A stretch of 6,929 nt of DNA, taken from assembly GCA_947589695.1 (NCBI GenBank), contig CANQBY010000066.1:1-6929 (forward strand), read 5' to 3'. Made by a program: the position numbers and the translations under genes. This DNA is from an uncultured Bacilli bacterium (GTDB taxonomy: Bacteria > Bacillota_I > Bacilli_A > RF39 > UBA660). Under the pieces are notes generated by a model. That model had not been told where the DNA came from. It did no database searches and saw nothing but the letters and a program-made list of their open reading frames with translations. This document shows positions 1 through 6,929 of the stretch, piece after piece; the stretch's first letter is position 1, and each line of letters begins with the position of its first letter.

Positions 1-3000
1 TAAATGGTACTACTTTATTTCGAATTAATTCTTGCGCATTGCCGAGCCATACATCTGTCCCATGGGATAAGCCCGATATTTTAATTAATTCGGCAAAAGT
101 TTTGGGCTTTGTATCCACTAACATTCCAATTGTAAATGGCGTTCCAAATTCCGGTACACCTAAAGTTCCGGTTTCATTCATTATTTGATCTTTAGTAACC
201 CCTAAAGGTTCGGGTGATAAAAATATTCCCATTGTTTCTTTATCATCTAAAGGTACCGTTGTAACATCTATGCCCGAAATATCTTGAATCATCCGTAGTT
301 GGGTAGGATCTGTATGTCCTAAAATATCTAGTTTTAATACATCTTGATCAATCGCATGGTAATCAAAATGAGTTGTTCGCCAGGCAGCATCGATATCTTC
401 CGCTGGATATTGATATGGGGTAAAATCGTATACATCCATATACCCTGGAATAACGACGATTCCTCCCGGATGTTGACCTGTTGTTCGTTTAACTCCGGTA
501 CACCCTTTCGCGAGTCTTTCAATTTCGACATTATTCATAACTATTCCTCGAGCTTCGGCATAACCTCTAACAAATCCAAAGGCTGTTTTTTCCGCGACGG
601 TACCAATTGTTCCGGCTCGATAGACATTATCAACGCCAAATAACACTTTGGTATATTCATGCGCCGCCGCTTGATTTAAGTCGGAAAAATTTAAGTCGAT
701 GTCGGGTACTTTATCAGCATTAAAACCTAAGAAAGTGGCAAAAGGCATATCTTGTCCATCTTTCGTCATTTTCCATCCACACTTTGGACAATCTAGATCT
801 GGTAAATCAAAACCACTTTTATATGTTGCCCCCAAAGGATTGCCCTCTTGATCTTCAAATATACTATGCTTACAATTTTTACATCTATAATGTGGTGGTA
901 AAGAATTTACTTCGGTAATTCCCATCATAGTCGCTACAAAACTAGAACCGACTGAACCTCGGGAGCCAACTAAAAAGCCATCATCATTACTTTTTTTAAC
1001 TAACTTTTGGGCTATCAAATAAATAACGTCAAAGCCACCCCCAATAATTCCTCCTAAAGTTTTCTTTACTTTTTTATCAATGTCACTTATTGGGTCGGCG
1101 TCTTTTAAAGCTTTAATTTCCGCTTCTAGTGCTTCTTTATCTGCAGCCTCTTTTAAATTATTTTCTAACTCTGCTATTTTATCTTCCCATTCTTTTTTTA
1201 GTTTAATAACTAATTCTTCTTTTACTAAAGTTTCAACCGCGTCTTTACCTTTTAATATTATTTCATGAAGCATTAAAAAGGCTTTTTTGGTAAATTCTTC
1301 TTCCCCTAGATTTTCTTCTCTCTTTAATTTTGACTTAATACTATCTAAAACCGCATCGCCATATAATTCTTTACTAATTCGTTCTTCAATATTAAGAGGT
1401 AAAGGATTCCCATACCAATCCGCGGCTTTGGTATAAACTAAATCTGTCACAGTCTCTACGGAATTTTCAATTCTTGGTGAAAAAGGAACTCCTCCTGTTT
1501 GAATAATTACTTCTACTTCTTCAATCATATCGTTAATTTTATTAGTATTCGTAACTACTATTTCATAGGCTAAATCTTCTCCTAAGAAACTAAATTCCTC
1601 TAGCATTTCTTTAGTTGTTCGAAAATGCATATCCGGTTGACTTATCCCTCTTTTATTTAAAGGATGTAATTTTCCATTTGTCTTTTGGGCAATTATAATA
1701 TCTCGATATATCTTATCTTTTGGGGTTAAGTAATGGGCATCACTAGTTGCTACGACTAATTTTCCAGCATCTTTGGCAACTCTAATAATCTTTTTGATAT
1801 GTTCTTTTAAATCTTCTTCGGTTTTAAAACCACTTGATTCCATATCTAATAAATGTTTTATAGCCCCAATTGGTTGCACTTCAATATAATCATAAAATTG
1901 CATTAAATTGGATAATTCTTCATCATCTTTAGTTTTTGCTTCTTCAAAGATCTCTCCATTTACACAACCACTTCCAATAAGTAAACCTTCTCTTAATTTT
2001 TTAAGTTCTCCCCTCGGTAACTTTGGTTCACTATTTCGAAATAAGTAAGTGGTATTCGCATAAGAAATAACTTTAAATAAATTTTTTAAACCTACTTTAT
2101 TTTTCACTAAACAACATAAATGAAACGGAAAACTAAATTTAATTAACTCATTAATATCTACGGAATTAAATAATTTGGTGGTCGTCTCAATATTTCTGGC
2201 GTCTAGCTCTTCACACATTTTATGAAAAGCCAAAGCTGTTCCTTGTGCATCATAATCCGCTCTATGATGGGCGTCCTCATCCCACTCTACTTTATATCTT
2301 CTAGCCAAAGTGGTAAGTTTATGATTAGGCCACTCTGGATGTAACATCCGTGCCATACTCATGGTATCCAAAACAGTATTTTTAAACTCCCCTAAATCAT
2401 ATTTAAGACAAGCTGCTCTAATAAAACCAATATCAAACTTGGCATTATGCGCAACCATCGGTAAATCACCAGTCCACTCTAAAAATCTTTTGGTAACTTC
2501 TTCTTCATTCGCATGTCCTTGAAGCATTTCATCAGTAATACAAGTTAAATCGGTAATTTTTTGAGGTAAAGGCCGATGTGGATCAATAAATTCATCAAAC
2601 CGATCACTTATTTCCCCATTCTTAATTTTAACTGCTCCAATTTCTATCATTTGATCACTACCCACATAAAACCCAGTAGTTTCGGTATCAAATACGACAT
2701 ATTCTTGATTTAATAAAGTATAATCTTTTAAATTATGAATAAAATCAATATCATCATTGACCACATTAAGTTCTGTTCCATATATTACTTTAAATCTTTC
2801 ATCCCCCGTTTTACCCTCATTTATCTCACAAACAGCATGAAACAAATCCGGATACGCTTGTAAAGCATTATGATCGGTTACTGCGACTGCTTTATGGCCT
2901 AAACTTAACGCATGTTTTACTAAGGCTCCGGCATCAATTACCCCATCCATCATACTCATCATCGTATGGGTATGTAACTCTACTCTTTTAACTGGCTCCT

Positions 3001-4267
3001 CATCTTTAATTTTTTCTTTTTTACTTTCTATAGCTTCAATATTCCATAATTGTAAAACATTCTCATGCGCAAAATTATCAAATTCGACATTTCCATGAAA
3101 CCGATACCATTTCTCTTTTTTAACCGCGTCTTTAAGTTTACTTTTAATAACTGCAAATTCTTTTTTATTTTTCTTAATCACTTTTGCTAAAATACTATTG
3201 GTATTATCACTTATTTTTAATGATAAAATATTTATTTTATCTCTTTCTAGTAATTCATCCCCAAACACATAAGCTTCCACAATTACATTTTCTTGAGGAC
3301 CTAAAACATTTTCTAAATAAGTAATATCTCCATCTACATGACTTCCCATAATTATATTTGGATCATCGCTTTGGTTTACTACAATCTCTTGTGCCTCAAT
3401 TGCTTCCATATTTCTTACACTTAAAGCTAAACATTTTGAATACGAATCAAAATCAACATTCCCATTTAATCTGTACCAATCTTCTTCTTTAAGTAAATTT
3501 TTTAAAGGTAAATATTCTTCCTTATCTTTTTTAAATATTTTCGCCATCAAACTTTTTTCATTATCATTAATTGTTAAAGTAATAATATTAATATTATCTC
3601 TTTCTAAATAAGAAATATCTTCAATATACCCTTCAATTGTTATATTTCTTCCAACATTATTAATAGTACTAATTTTTACCGGTTCTTTTTGAATACTTTT
3701 ACCCATCACTACTTCTCCCGGCTTATATTCTTTTACTATTTCAGTATATTCCATTGGTGCTTGTACATTTTTAAGTTCTTCTTCCACATCTTTCATTTTT
3801 TCTTCATTCAAATTAGTTGTAATTAAATAATCTTTAAATCCTAATTTTTTTAACATTTTTTCAATATTAGGTATTTCCATCTTTATTTTTTCTTCTTCCA
3901 TTTTACTAATTACTTCAAAAATAATAATATCATCATCGAGTTTTGGTTCACTATCATTTAAACTAATTAAAGATGGTTTATCTATTACTAATTTTTTAAT
4001 TATTTCTTTTAAATATTCTAATATATCTTGATCTGTAATATTTTGATATTCAATATCAATCATACAAGGATATTTATTATTTATTTTATAATCATTATTA
4101 AGTAATCTATCCATTACTTCATAATTAATAACCTTTTCACTTTTTAAATAAACTTTAAATGATTCATTTTTTTTATTCATAACAACTTTATCTATTTTTA
4201 CTAAATCTAAATCATGTCCTTCACAAGTAAAGTTTATACTTTCTAAAAAAGATTTTATTTCTTGCAT
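1..4267 (-). CDS. polC: PolC-type DNA polymerase III alpha subunit, 3' end cut by the window
   Basis: PolC is the replicative polymerase of low-GC Gram-positive bacteria: it copies DNA with the sliding clamp and proofreads with its own 3'-5' exonuclease. I translated 1422 codons with no stop. In order: N-terminal domain (about 1-200); two OB-like domains (about 205-291 and 324-414); PHP part 1 (H432-x-H434, D441, D465-H466, E499); DEDDh exonuclease (D527-x-E529, D612, H668-x-A-x-x-D673); PHP part 2 (about 760-850, D843-x-H845); a helical insertion (about 969-1070); the motif LVGSRGSVGSS; a zinc motif (C1129, C1132, C1160, C1163); catalytic palm residues D1189, D1191 (PDIDLNF) and D1314 (KLDILG). 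Comparison with Bacillus subtilis PolC (1437 aa, from memory) suggests about 250 C-terminal residues lie outside, giving roughly 1670 in total. The ATG at 4267 is fixed as the 5'-most start by an in-frame TAG 18 bases upstream. Identification is secure. Confidence 0.98.
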   Translation of the reverse strand, partial: MQEIKSFLESINFTCEGHDLDLVKIDKVVMNKKNESFKVYLKSEKVINYEVMDRLLNNDYKINNKYPCMIDIEYQNITDQDILEYLKEIIKKLVIDKPSLISLNDSEPKLDDDIIIFEVISKMEEEKIKMEIPNIEKMLKKLGFKDYLITTNLNEEKMKDVEEELKNVQAPMEYTEIVKEYKPGEVVMGKSIQKEPVKISTINNVGRNITIEGYIEDISYLERDNINIITLTINDNEKSLMAKIFKKDKEEYLPLKNLLKEEDWYRLNGNVDFDSYSKCLALSVRNMEAIEAQEIVVNQSDDPNIIMGSHVDGDITYLENVLGPQENVIVEAYVFGDELLERDKINILSLKISDNTNSILAKVIKKNKKEFAVIKSKLKDAVKKEKWYRFHGNVEFDNFAHENVLQLWNIEAIESKKEKIKDEEPVKRVELHTHTMMSMMDGVIDAGALVKHALSLGHKAVAVTDHNALQAYPDLFHAVCEINEGKTGDERFKVIYGTELNVVNDDIDFIHNLKDYTLLNQEYVVFDTETTGFYVGSDQMIEIGAVKIKNGEISDRFDEFIDPHRPLPQKITDLTCITDEMLQGHANEEEVTKRFLEWTGDLPMVAHNAKFDIGFIRAACLKYDLGEFKNTVLDTMSMARMLHPEWPNHKLTTLARRYKVEWDEDAHHRADYDAQGTALAFHKMCEELDARNIETTTKLFNSVDINELIKFSFPFHLCCLVKNKVGLKNLFKVISYANTTYLFRNSEPKLPRGELKKLREGLLIGSGCVNGEIFEEAKTKDDEELSNLMQFYDYIEVQPIGAIKHLLDMESSGFKTEEDLKEHIKKIIRVAKDAGKLVVATSDAHYLTPKDKIYRDIIIAQKTNGKLHPLNKRGISQPDMHFRTTKEMLEEFSFLGEDLAYEIVVTNTNKINDMIEEVEVIIQTGGVPFSPRIENSVETVTDLVYTKAADWYGNPLPLNIEERISKELYGDAVLDSIKSKLKREENLGEEEFTKKAFLMLHEIILKGKDAVETLVKEELVIKLKKEWEDKIAELENNLKEAADKEALEAEIKALKDADPISDIDKKVKKTLGGIIGGGFDVIYLIAQKLVKKSNDDGFLVGSRGSVGSSFVATMMGITEVNSLPPHYRCKNCKHSIFEDQEGNPLGATYKSGFDLPDLDCPKCGWKMTKDGQDMPFATFLGFNADKVPDIDLNFSDLNQAAAHEYTKVLFGVDNVYRAGTIGTVAEKTAFGFVRGYAEARGIVMNNVEIERLAKGCTGVKRTTGQHPGGIVVIPGYMDVYDFTPYQYPAEDIDAAWRTTHFDYHAIDQDVLKLDILGHTDPTQLRMIQDISGIDVTTVPLDDKETMGIFLSPEPLGVTKDQIMNETGTLGVPEFGTPFTIGMLVDTKPKTFAELIKISGLSHGTDVWLGNAQELIRNKVVPF
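779..883 (-). other. Four-cysteine zinc-binding motif of PolC
   Basis: C1129-x2-C1132 and C1160-x2-C1163 sit between LVGSRGSVGSS and the catalytic PDIDLNF. This is the position of the structural zinc site in PolC proteins, and all four cysteines are kept. The intervening loop, containing EDQEGNPLGATYKSGFDLP, is a few residues longer than in B. subtilis. Confidence 0.88.
1058..1363 (-). other. Charged helical insertion of about 100 residues in the PolC core
   Basis: PolC residues about 969-1070. In B. subtilis PolC the equivalent of IEERISKEL runs straight into the equivalent of LGGIIGGGFDVIYL. Here about 102 residues lie between. They are rich in Lys and Glu, contain no Cys or Pro-Gly-rich loops, and include segments with coiled-coil-like spacing such as KEWEDKIAELENNLKEA. 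The neighbouring dnaE has no insertion at the matching place (YKERLDYELSVIKKMGFVDYFLIV). The reading frame stays open and the conserved flanks are intact, so this is an in-frame part of the protein. I recognise no known domain. It may be typical of the host lineage; I cannot check. Confidence 0.8.
2197..2704 (-). other. DEDDh 3'-5' proofreading exonuclease domain within PolC
   Basis: PolC residues about 522-690, inserted into the PHP domain as in all PolC proteins. All catalytic residues of the DnaQ-like DEDDh family are visible: D527 and E529 in VVFDTETTG, D612 in AHNAKFD, and H668 with D673 in HRADYD. Proofreading should therefore be intact. The PHP domain resumes downstream and ends with D843-x-H845. 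Confidence 0.93.
3026..3298 (-). repeat. Second OB-like domain of PolC (copy 2, canonical position)
   Basis: PolC residues about 324-414, directly before the PHP domain, where PolC normally has its single OB fold. Its segments VEAYVFGDE and TNSILAK resemble VQGYVF and TNSIL in B. subtilis PolC as I recall it, so this is likely the ancestral copy and the upstream one the addition. A linker of about 32 residues (roughly 292-323) separates the two. Confidence 0.85.
3395..3655 (-). repeat. First OB-like domain of PolC (copy 1 of a tandem pair)
   Basis: PolC residues about 205-291. It has the strand pattern of the nucleic-acid-binding OB fold that precedes the PHP domain in PolC proteins. It aligns along its length with the next domain, the shared positions including ERD-x-IN, L-x-I-x-DN, S-x-x-AK, WYR, GNV-x-FD and N-x-EAIE, for about 40% identity by eye. 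At the DNA level the 13-mer ttatctctttcta occurs at 3594-3606 and again at 3237-3249, exactly 357 bases (119 codons) apart. This copy looks less like the single OB of B. subtilis PolC than the second copy does. Confidence 0.85.
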
Positions 4268-4295
4268 ACTACCACTTACTTTCTAAAATATCCTA
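4268..4295 (-). other. 28-bp dnaE-polC junction; likely co-transcribed
   Basis: The dnaE TAA is immediately followed by TAG, then 22 further bases lead to the polC ATG. No inverted repeat, U-tract terminator or -10/-35 pair fits here, so polC is probably transcribed with dnaE. Ribosome binding is not obvious: the bases just before ATG read AAGTAAGTGGTAGT, which holds only a weak purine-rich match (AAGTGG, four bases from the ATG). The AGGA beside the dnaE stop is too far away to serve as a normal Shine-Dalgarno. Re-initiation by ribosomes finishing dnaE is possible, but that is inference. Confidence 0.6.
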
Positions 4296-6929
4296 TTACA
4301 CTTTATTTAAAAAATCAATATTAATCTGATAAGTATCAAATCTTTTTGTTACTTTTCCTTGAACTATTATAATATCTCCTTTATTTATATTACTAAGCAT
4401 ATAATAAGCTTTGGAAAACACTACTAAATCTATATTACCAGTATCATCACTTCCGGTTACAAAAGCCATATTATCGCCCTTTTTAGTTTTTATTGTTTTT
4501 ATTTTTTCGACTAAAACTACACATTTAATATGTTTATCAAAAAATTCTCCGACATCTTTAATTTTTACAACACTTTTATCTTGATATACACTCGCGGGAT
4601 GATTTTTTAAATAAAAACCATAGGAATTATATTCGTTTTCTCTTAAGATACTCTCTTCGTATTCTTCTTTCTCTATAATCTCCGGTTTAGCAACAAAGGA
4701 AGCATCCAAATTACTAATTAAACTTGCATAATTAATTGCAACATCTAAATTTTCCACCATTGTTCTTTTATTTAATTTAAATGTATCTAATAAACCCGCT
4801 AAAATTAAAGATATAATCACTTTTTTATTAACTTCTCTTTTATAAACTCGACTAACAAAATCTAAATAATCTTTAAATAAACCATTTTTATCTCTTTCTT
4901 CTAAGATACTATTTGTACTACTTGCGCCTAAATTTTTCACACTACTTAAAGGTAACATTAATCCTTCATCTTTTATGATGTAATTATTGGTACTTATATT
5001 AATATCGGGTGGAATAATTTTAATTCCTTTTCTTTTAGCTTCATCAATATATTCTTTAGTTTTAATTTCACTTCCAATGCTCATATTAAGTAAATTAGTT
5101 ATAAAAAATATTGGGGCTTTTACTTTCAAATAAGCCATTTGATAACCAATTAAGGCATAACTAACTGAATGGGCTTTATTAAATCCATATCTTGCAAATT
5201 TTAGGATTAAATCATAGATTTGGACCGCGATATCTTCCCTGTAACCTCTATTTATTGCCATCTTGACAAAGTGTTTTTTATCTTCCTGCATTACTTCTTC
5301 TTTTTTCTTCGACATAGCTCTTCTTATATTATCCGCTTCCGCATAGCTATATCCCCCAATTTTAACTAGTATCTGCATTACTTGTTCTTGATAGACTATA
5401 ACTCCATAAGTTTCTCTTAAAATCGGCTCTAAATCGGGATGTAAATAGCTAATTTTCTCTTGTCCGTATTTTCTTCTGATAAACATATCAATATTATCCA
5501 TCGGACCAGGTCTAAATAACGCGACGGAAGCTACTAAATCGGAAAAACTACTCGGTTTTAATTTCTTCATTAAGTTTTTCATACCACTACTTTCATATTG
5601 AAAAACCCCTTCAGTATCAGCCTCACTAAATAACTTAAACACTTGTTTATCATTTAAATCAATCCGACTTAAATCAATCATTTTACCTGTCGCTTTTTTA
5701 ATTAAATCTAAAACATTAGCAATTATCGTTAAATTTCTTAAAGCTAAAAAATCCATTTTTAATAATCCTAAATTCTCTAAATATTCCATAGTAACTCCGG
5801 TCATAATTGCTTCATTATTATTAATAATTGGAATTACTTCATCTAAAGAACGATTACAAATTACTACTCCCGCGGCATGCGTCGAAATATGTCTTTTAAT
5901 TCCTTCTAATTTACTTGCTATTTCATATAAATTTTTAAGTTCGGGATAATTATTTAAAAAATCTTTAATATTATCTCTATTTTTTAATTCTGCTAAGCTT
6001 AATTTAGCGTCAATAATTTTGGCAAACTTATCTATTAACGTAATGGGAATATCTAAAACTCTACCCATATCTCTAATTACTTGCTTTGATCCTAAAGTTC
6101 CAAAAGTCATAATAGGTGCTACCTGAAATTTACCATATCGTTCTCTTACATAATCAATTACTTGTCCTCTTTTGGTATATTCAAAATCAATATCTATATC
6201 GGGCATTGTAATTCTCTCGGGATTTAAAAATCTTTCAAATAATAAATCATATTTAATGGGGTCAATATTCGTAATTCCTAAAGAATAACTAACCAACGAA
6301 CCCGCGGCACTACCTCTTCCTGGTCCCACTAAAATATTATTTTTCTTCGCATATAAAACATAATCATACACAATTAAAAAATAATCCACAAACCCCATCT
6401 TTTTAATTACACTCAGTTCATAATCTAATCTTTCTTTATAATTAGGTAATATATTTCCCCTAAGTCTTTTAGTTAAACCTTTATACGCTAAAGAAACTAA
6501 AAATTCTTCTGAATCTTTATCTTTATCATAAGTTGGAATATAATTTTCTTTATTATCAATTATGATATTTATATCTAAACTAAATTCTTCTGTTGATTTT
6601 ATATCTTCTTCTTTAACTTGTAAATTCAAATATTTAAAACTATAATCATTTGTAATATTATTAATACTTACCCCTTTATTTATTGCTTCTAAATATCTAA
6701 CTAAACTTGTATCTTCTTTTTTTAAACTAACTACTTCTTTTACATAAACTACTTTTTCACTTAAAAGTAAAGCTTCAATCTTTTCTGTATCATTCGCATA
6801 TCCTAAATAACTATCTGGATATTTCTCTAATAAACTATAAGAACTAAATGGTAAAACTATTTTTATTTTATCTAAGTAATTATTTAATTTAAGAAAATCT
6901 AACTCTTTAAATTCTTTTAAAGTATGTAT
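4296..6929 (-). CDS. dnaE: DnaE-type DNA polymerase III alpha subunit, 5' end cut by the window
   Basis: This is a second C-family polymerase. In Bacillota that also carry PolC, DnaE extends primers, mainly on the lagging strand, before PolC takes over. The frame is open from the right edge, giving 877 residues before TAA, followed directly by TAG. Fragment residues 1-100 look like the end of the PHP domain. The palm follows with GPGRGSAAGS (202-211) and catalytic D244 and D246 (PDIDIDF), then H-x-STHAAGVV and the third aspartate D393 (KMDFLALRNL). Fingers motifs include FRPGPMDN, YGVIVYQEQVMQI and YGFNKAHSVSY (near 584). A C-terminal OB fold (about 797-877) carries KTKKGDNMAF. There is no proofreading exonuclease domain, as expected for DnaE. 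The protein ends at the OB fold, whereas B. subtilis DnaE continues for roughly 70 residues. About 100-130 N-terminal residues are probably missing beyond the edge. The TTG at 6629 is not the start, because homologous sequence continues upstream of it. Confidence 0.97.
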   Translation of the reverse strand: MHTLKEFKELDFLKLNNYLDKIKIVLPFSSYSLLEKYPDSYLGYANDTEKIEALLLSEKVVYVKEVVSLKKEDTSLVRYLEAINKGVSINNITNDYSFKYLNLQVKEEDIKSTEEFSLDINIIIDNKENYIPTYDKDKDSEEFLVSLAYKGLTKRLRGNILPNYKERLDYELSVIKKMGFVDYFLIVYDYVLYAKKNNILVGPGRGSAAGSLVSYSLGITNIDPIKYDLLFERFLNPERITMPDIDIDFEYTKRGQVIDYVRERYGKFQVAPIMTFGTLGSKQVIRDMGRVLDIPITLIDKFAKIIDAKLSLAELKNRDNIKDFLNNYPELKNLYEIASKLEGIKRHISTHAAGVVICNRSLDEVIPIINNNEAIMTGVTMEYLENLGLLKMDFLALRNLTIIANVLDLIKKATGKMIDLSRIDLNDKQVFKLFSEADTEGVFQYESSGMKNLMKKLKPSSFSDLVASVALFRPGPMDNIDMFIRRKYGQEKISYLHPDLEPILRETYGVIVYQEQVMQILVKIGGYSYAEADNIRRAMSKKKEEVMQEDKKHFVKMAINRGYREDIAVQIYDLILKFARYGFNKAHSVSYALIGYQMAYLKVKAPIFFITNLLNMSIGSEIKTKEYIDEAKRKGIKIIPPDINISTNNYIIKDEGLMLPLSSVKNLGASSTNSILEERDKNGLFKDYLDFVSRVYKREVNKKVIISLILAGLLDTFKLNKRTMVENLDVAINYASLISNLDASFVAKPEIIEKEEYEESILRENEYNSYGFYLKNHPASVYQDKSVVKIKDVGEFFDKHIKCVVLVEKIKTIKTKKGDNMAFVTGSDDTGNIDLVVFSKAYYMLSNINKGDIIIVQGKVTKRFDTYQINIDFLNKV

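Noticed and set aside
334..531. Open frame of 65 codons on the minus strand
   Set aside because: It overlaps polC in another frame, and polC has clear conserved motifs here, including KLDILGH.
344..643. Open frame of 99 codons on the plus strand
   Set aside because: It lies wholly antisense to the conserved palm region of polC, and its translation has no recognisable family or ribosome binding site. It is a shadow frame.
1080..1268. Ser-rich open frame of 62 codons on the plus strand
   Set aside because: It is antisense to the Lys/Glu-rich insertion of PolC. The Ser, Phe and Leu richness is what the complement of such codons gives.
1058..1363. Intein in PolC
   Set aside because: The segment lacks an N-terminal Cys/Ser and a C-terminal His-Asn followed by Cys/Ser/Thr at its borders, is too short, and has no splicing blocks.
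3237..3606. Direct DNA repeat (13-mer, 357 bases apart) as a mobile element or target-site duplication
   Set aside because: The spacing is exactly 119 codons and coincides with the same ERD-x-IN position in both OB domains, so protein-domain duplication explains it.
4268..4295. Terminator or promoter between dnaE and polC
   Set aside because: The 28-base gap has no inverted repeat with a T-tract and no room for a -35/-10 pair outside coding sequence.
6627..6629. TTG as start codon of dnaE
   Set aside because: The frame stays open to the window edge, and the upstream 100 codons align with the end of the DnaE PHP domain, so this is an internal leucine.
1..6929. Genetic code with TGA read as tryptophan
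   Set aside because: The Trp positions I checked, such as the WYR motifs in the OB domains, use TGG, and I found no in-frame TGA in either gene.

Overview
The window is almost wall-to-wall coding and holds two genes, both on the minus strand and both cut by a window edge. They are the two catalytic subunits of a low-GC Gram-positive replisome: a DnaE-type DNA polymerase III alpha subunit (positions 6929 down to 4296, start missing) and, 28 bp downstream, a PolC-type alpha subunit (4267 down to the left edge, C-terminus missing). A PolC with an embedded DEDDh exonuclease, together with AT-rich codon use, points to Bacillota or the Mycoplasmatota (Mollicutes)-related lineages. All the Trp codons I checked are TGG, and conserved Trp positions are not TGA, so nothing suggests the Mycoplasma/Spiroplasma code. 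An uncultured gut-type Bacilli or Mollicutes-like lineage with the standard code is the best guess; I cannot name a genus.

Layout, in the direction of transcription (right to left): (1) 6929-4296, dnaE. The visible part runs from the end of the PHP domain through the polymerase palm, fingers and helix-hairpin-helix region to a C-terminal OB fold, where the protein stops. (2) 4295-4268, a short junction with no promoter or terminator signal. (3) 4267-1, polC: N-terminal domain, two tandem OB-like domains instead of the usual one, PHP domain split by the 3'-5' exonuclease, a charged helical insertion of about 100 residues at the entry to the polymerase core, a four-cysteine zinc motif, and the palm with all three catalytic aspartates. 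The window ends shortly after the motif GLSHGTDVWLGNAQELI.

In Bacillota the two enzymes work at the same fork. DnaE extends RNA primers, and PolC then takes over for fast, proofread synthesis. The tight same-strand spacing suggests co-transcription. I see no RNA gene, mobile element, CRISPR array or unknown system. What stands out is the architecture of PolC (duplicated OB domain, large insertion), the adjacency of the two polymerase genes, and signs of motif loss in DnaE (PHP metal site, internal clamp-binding motif).
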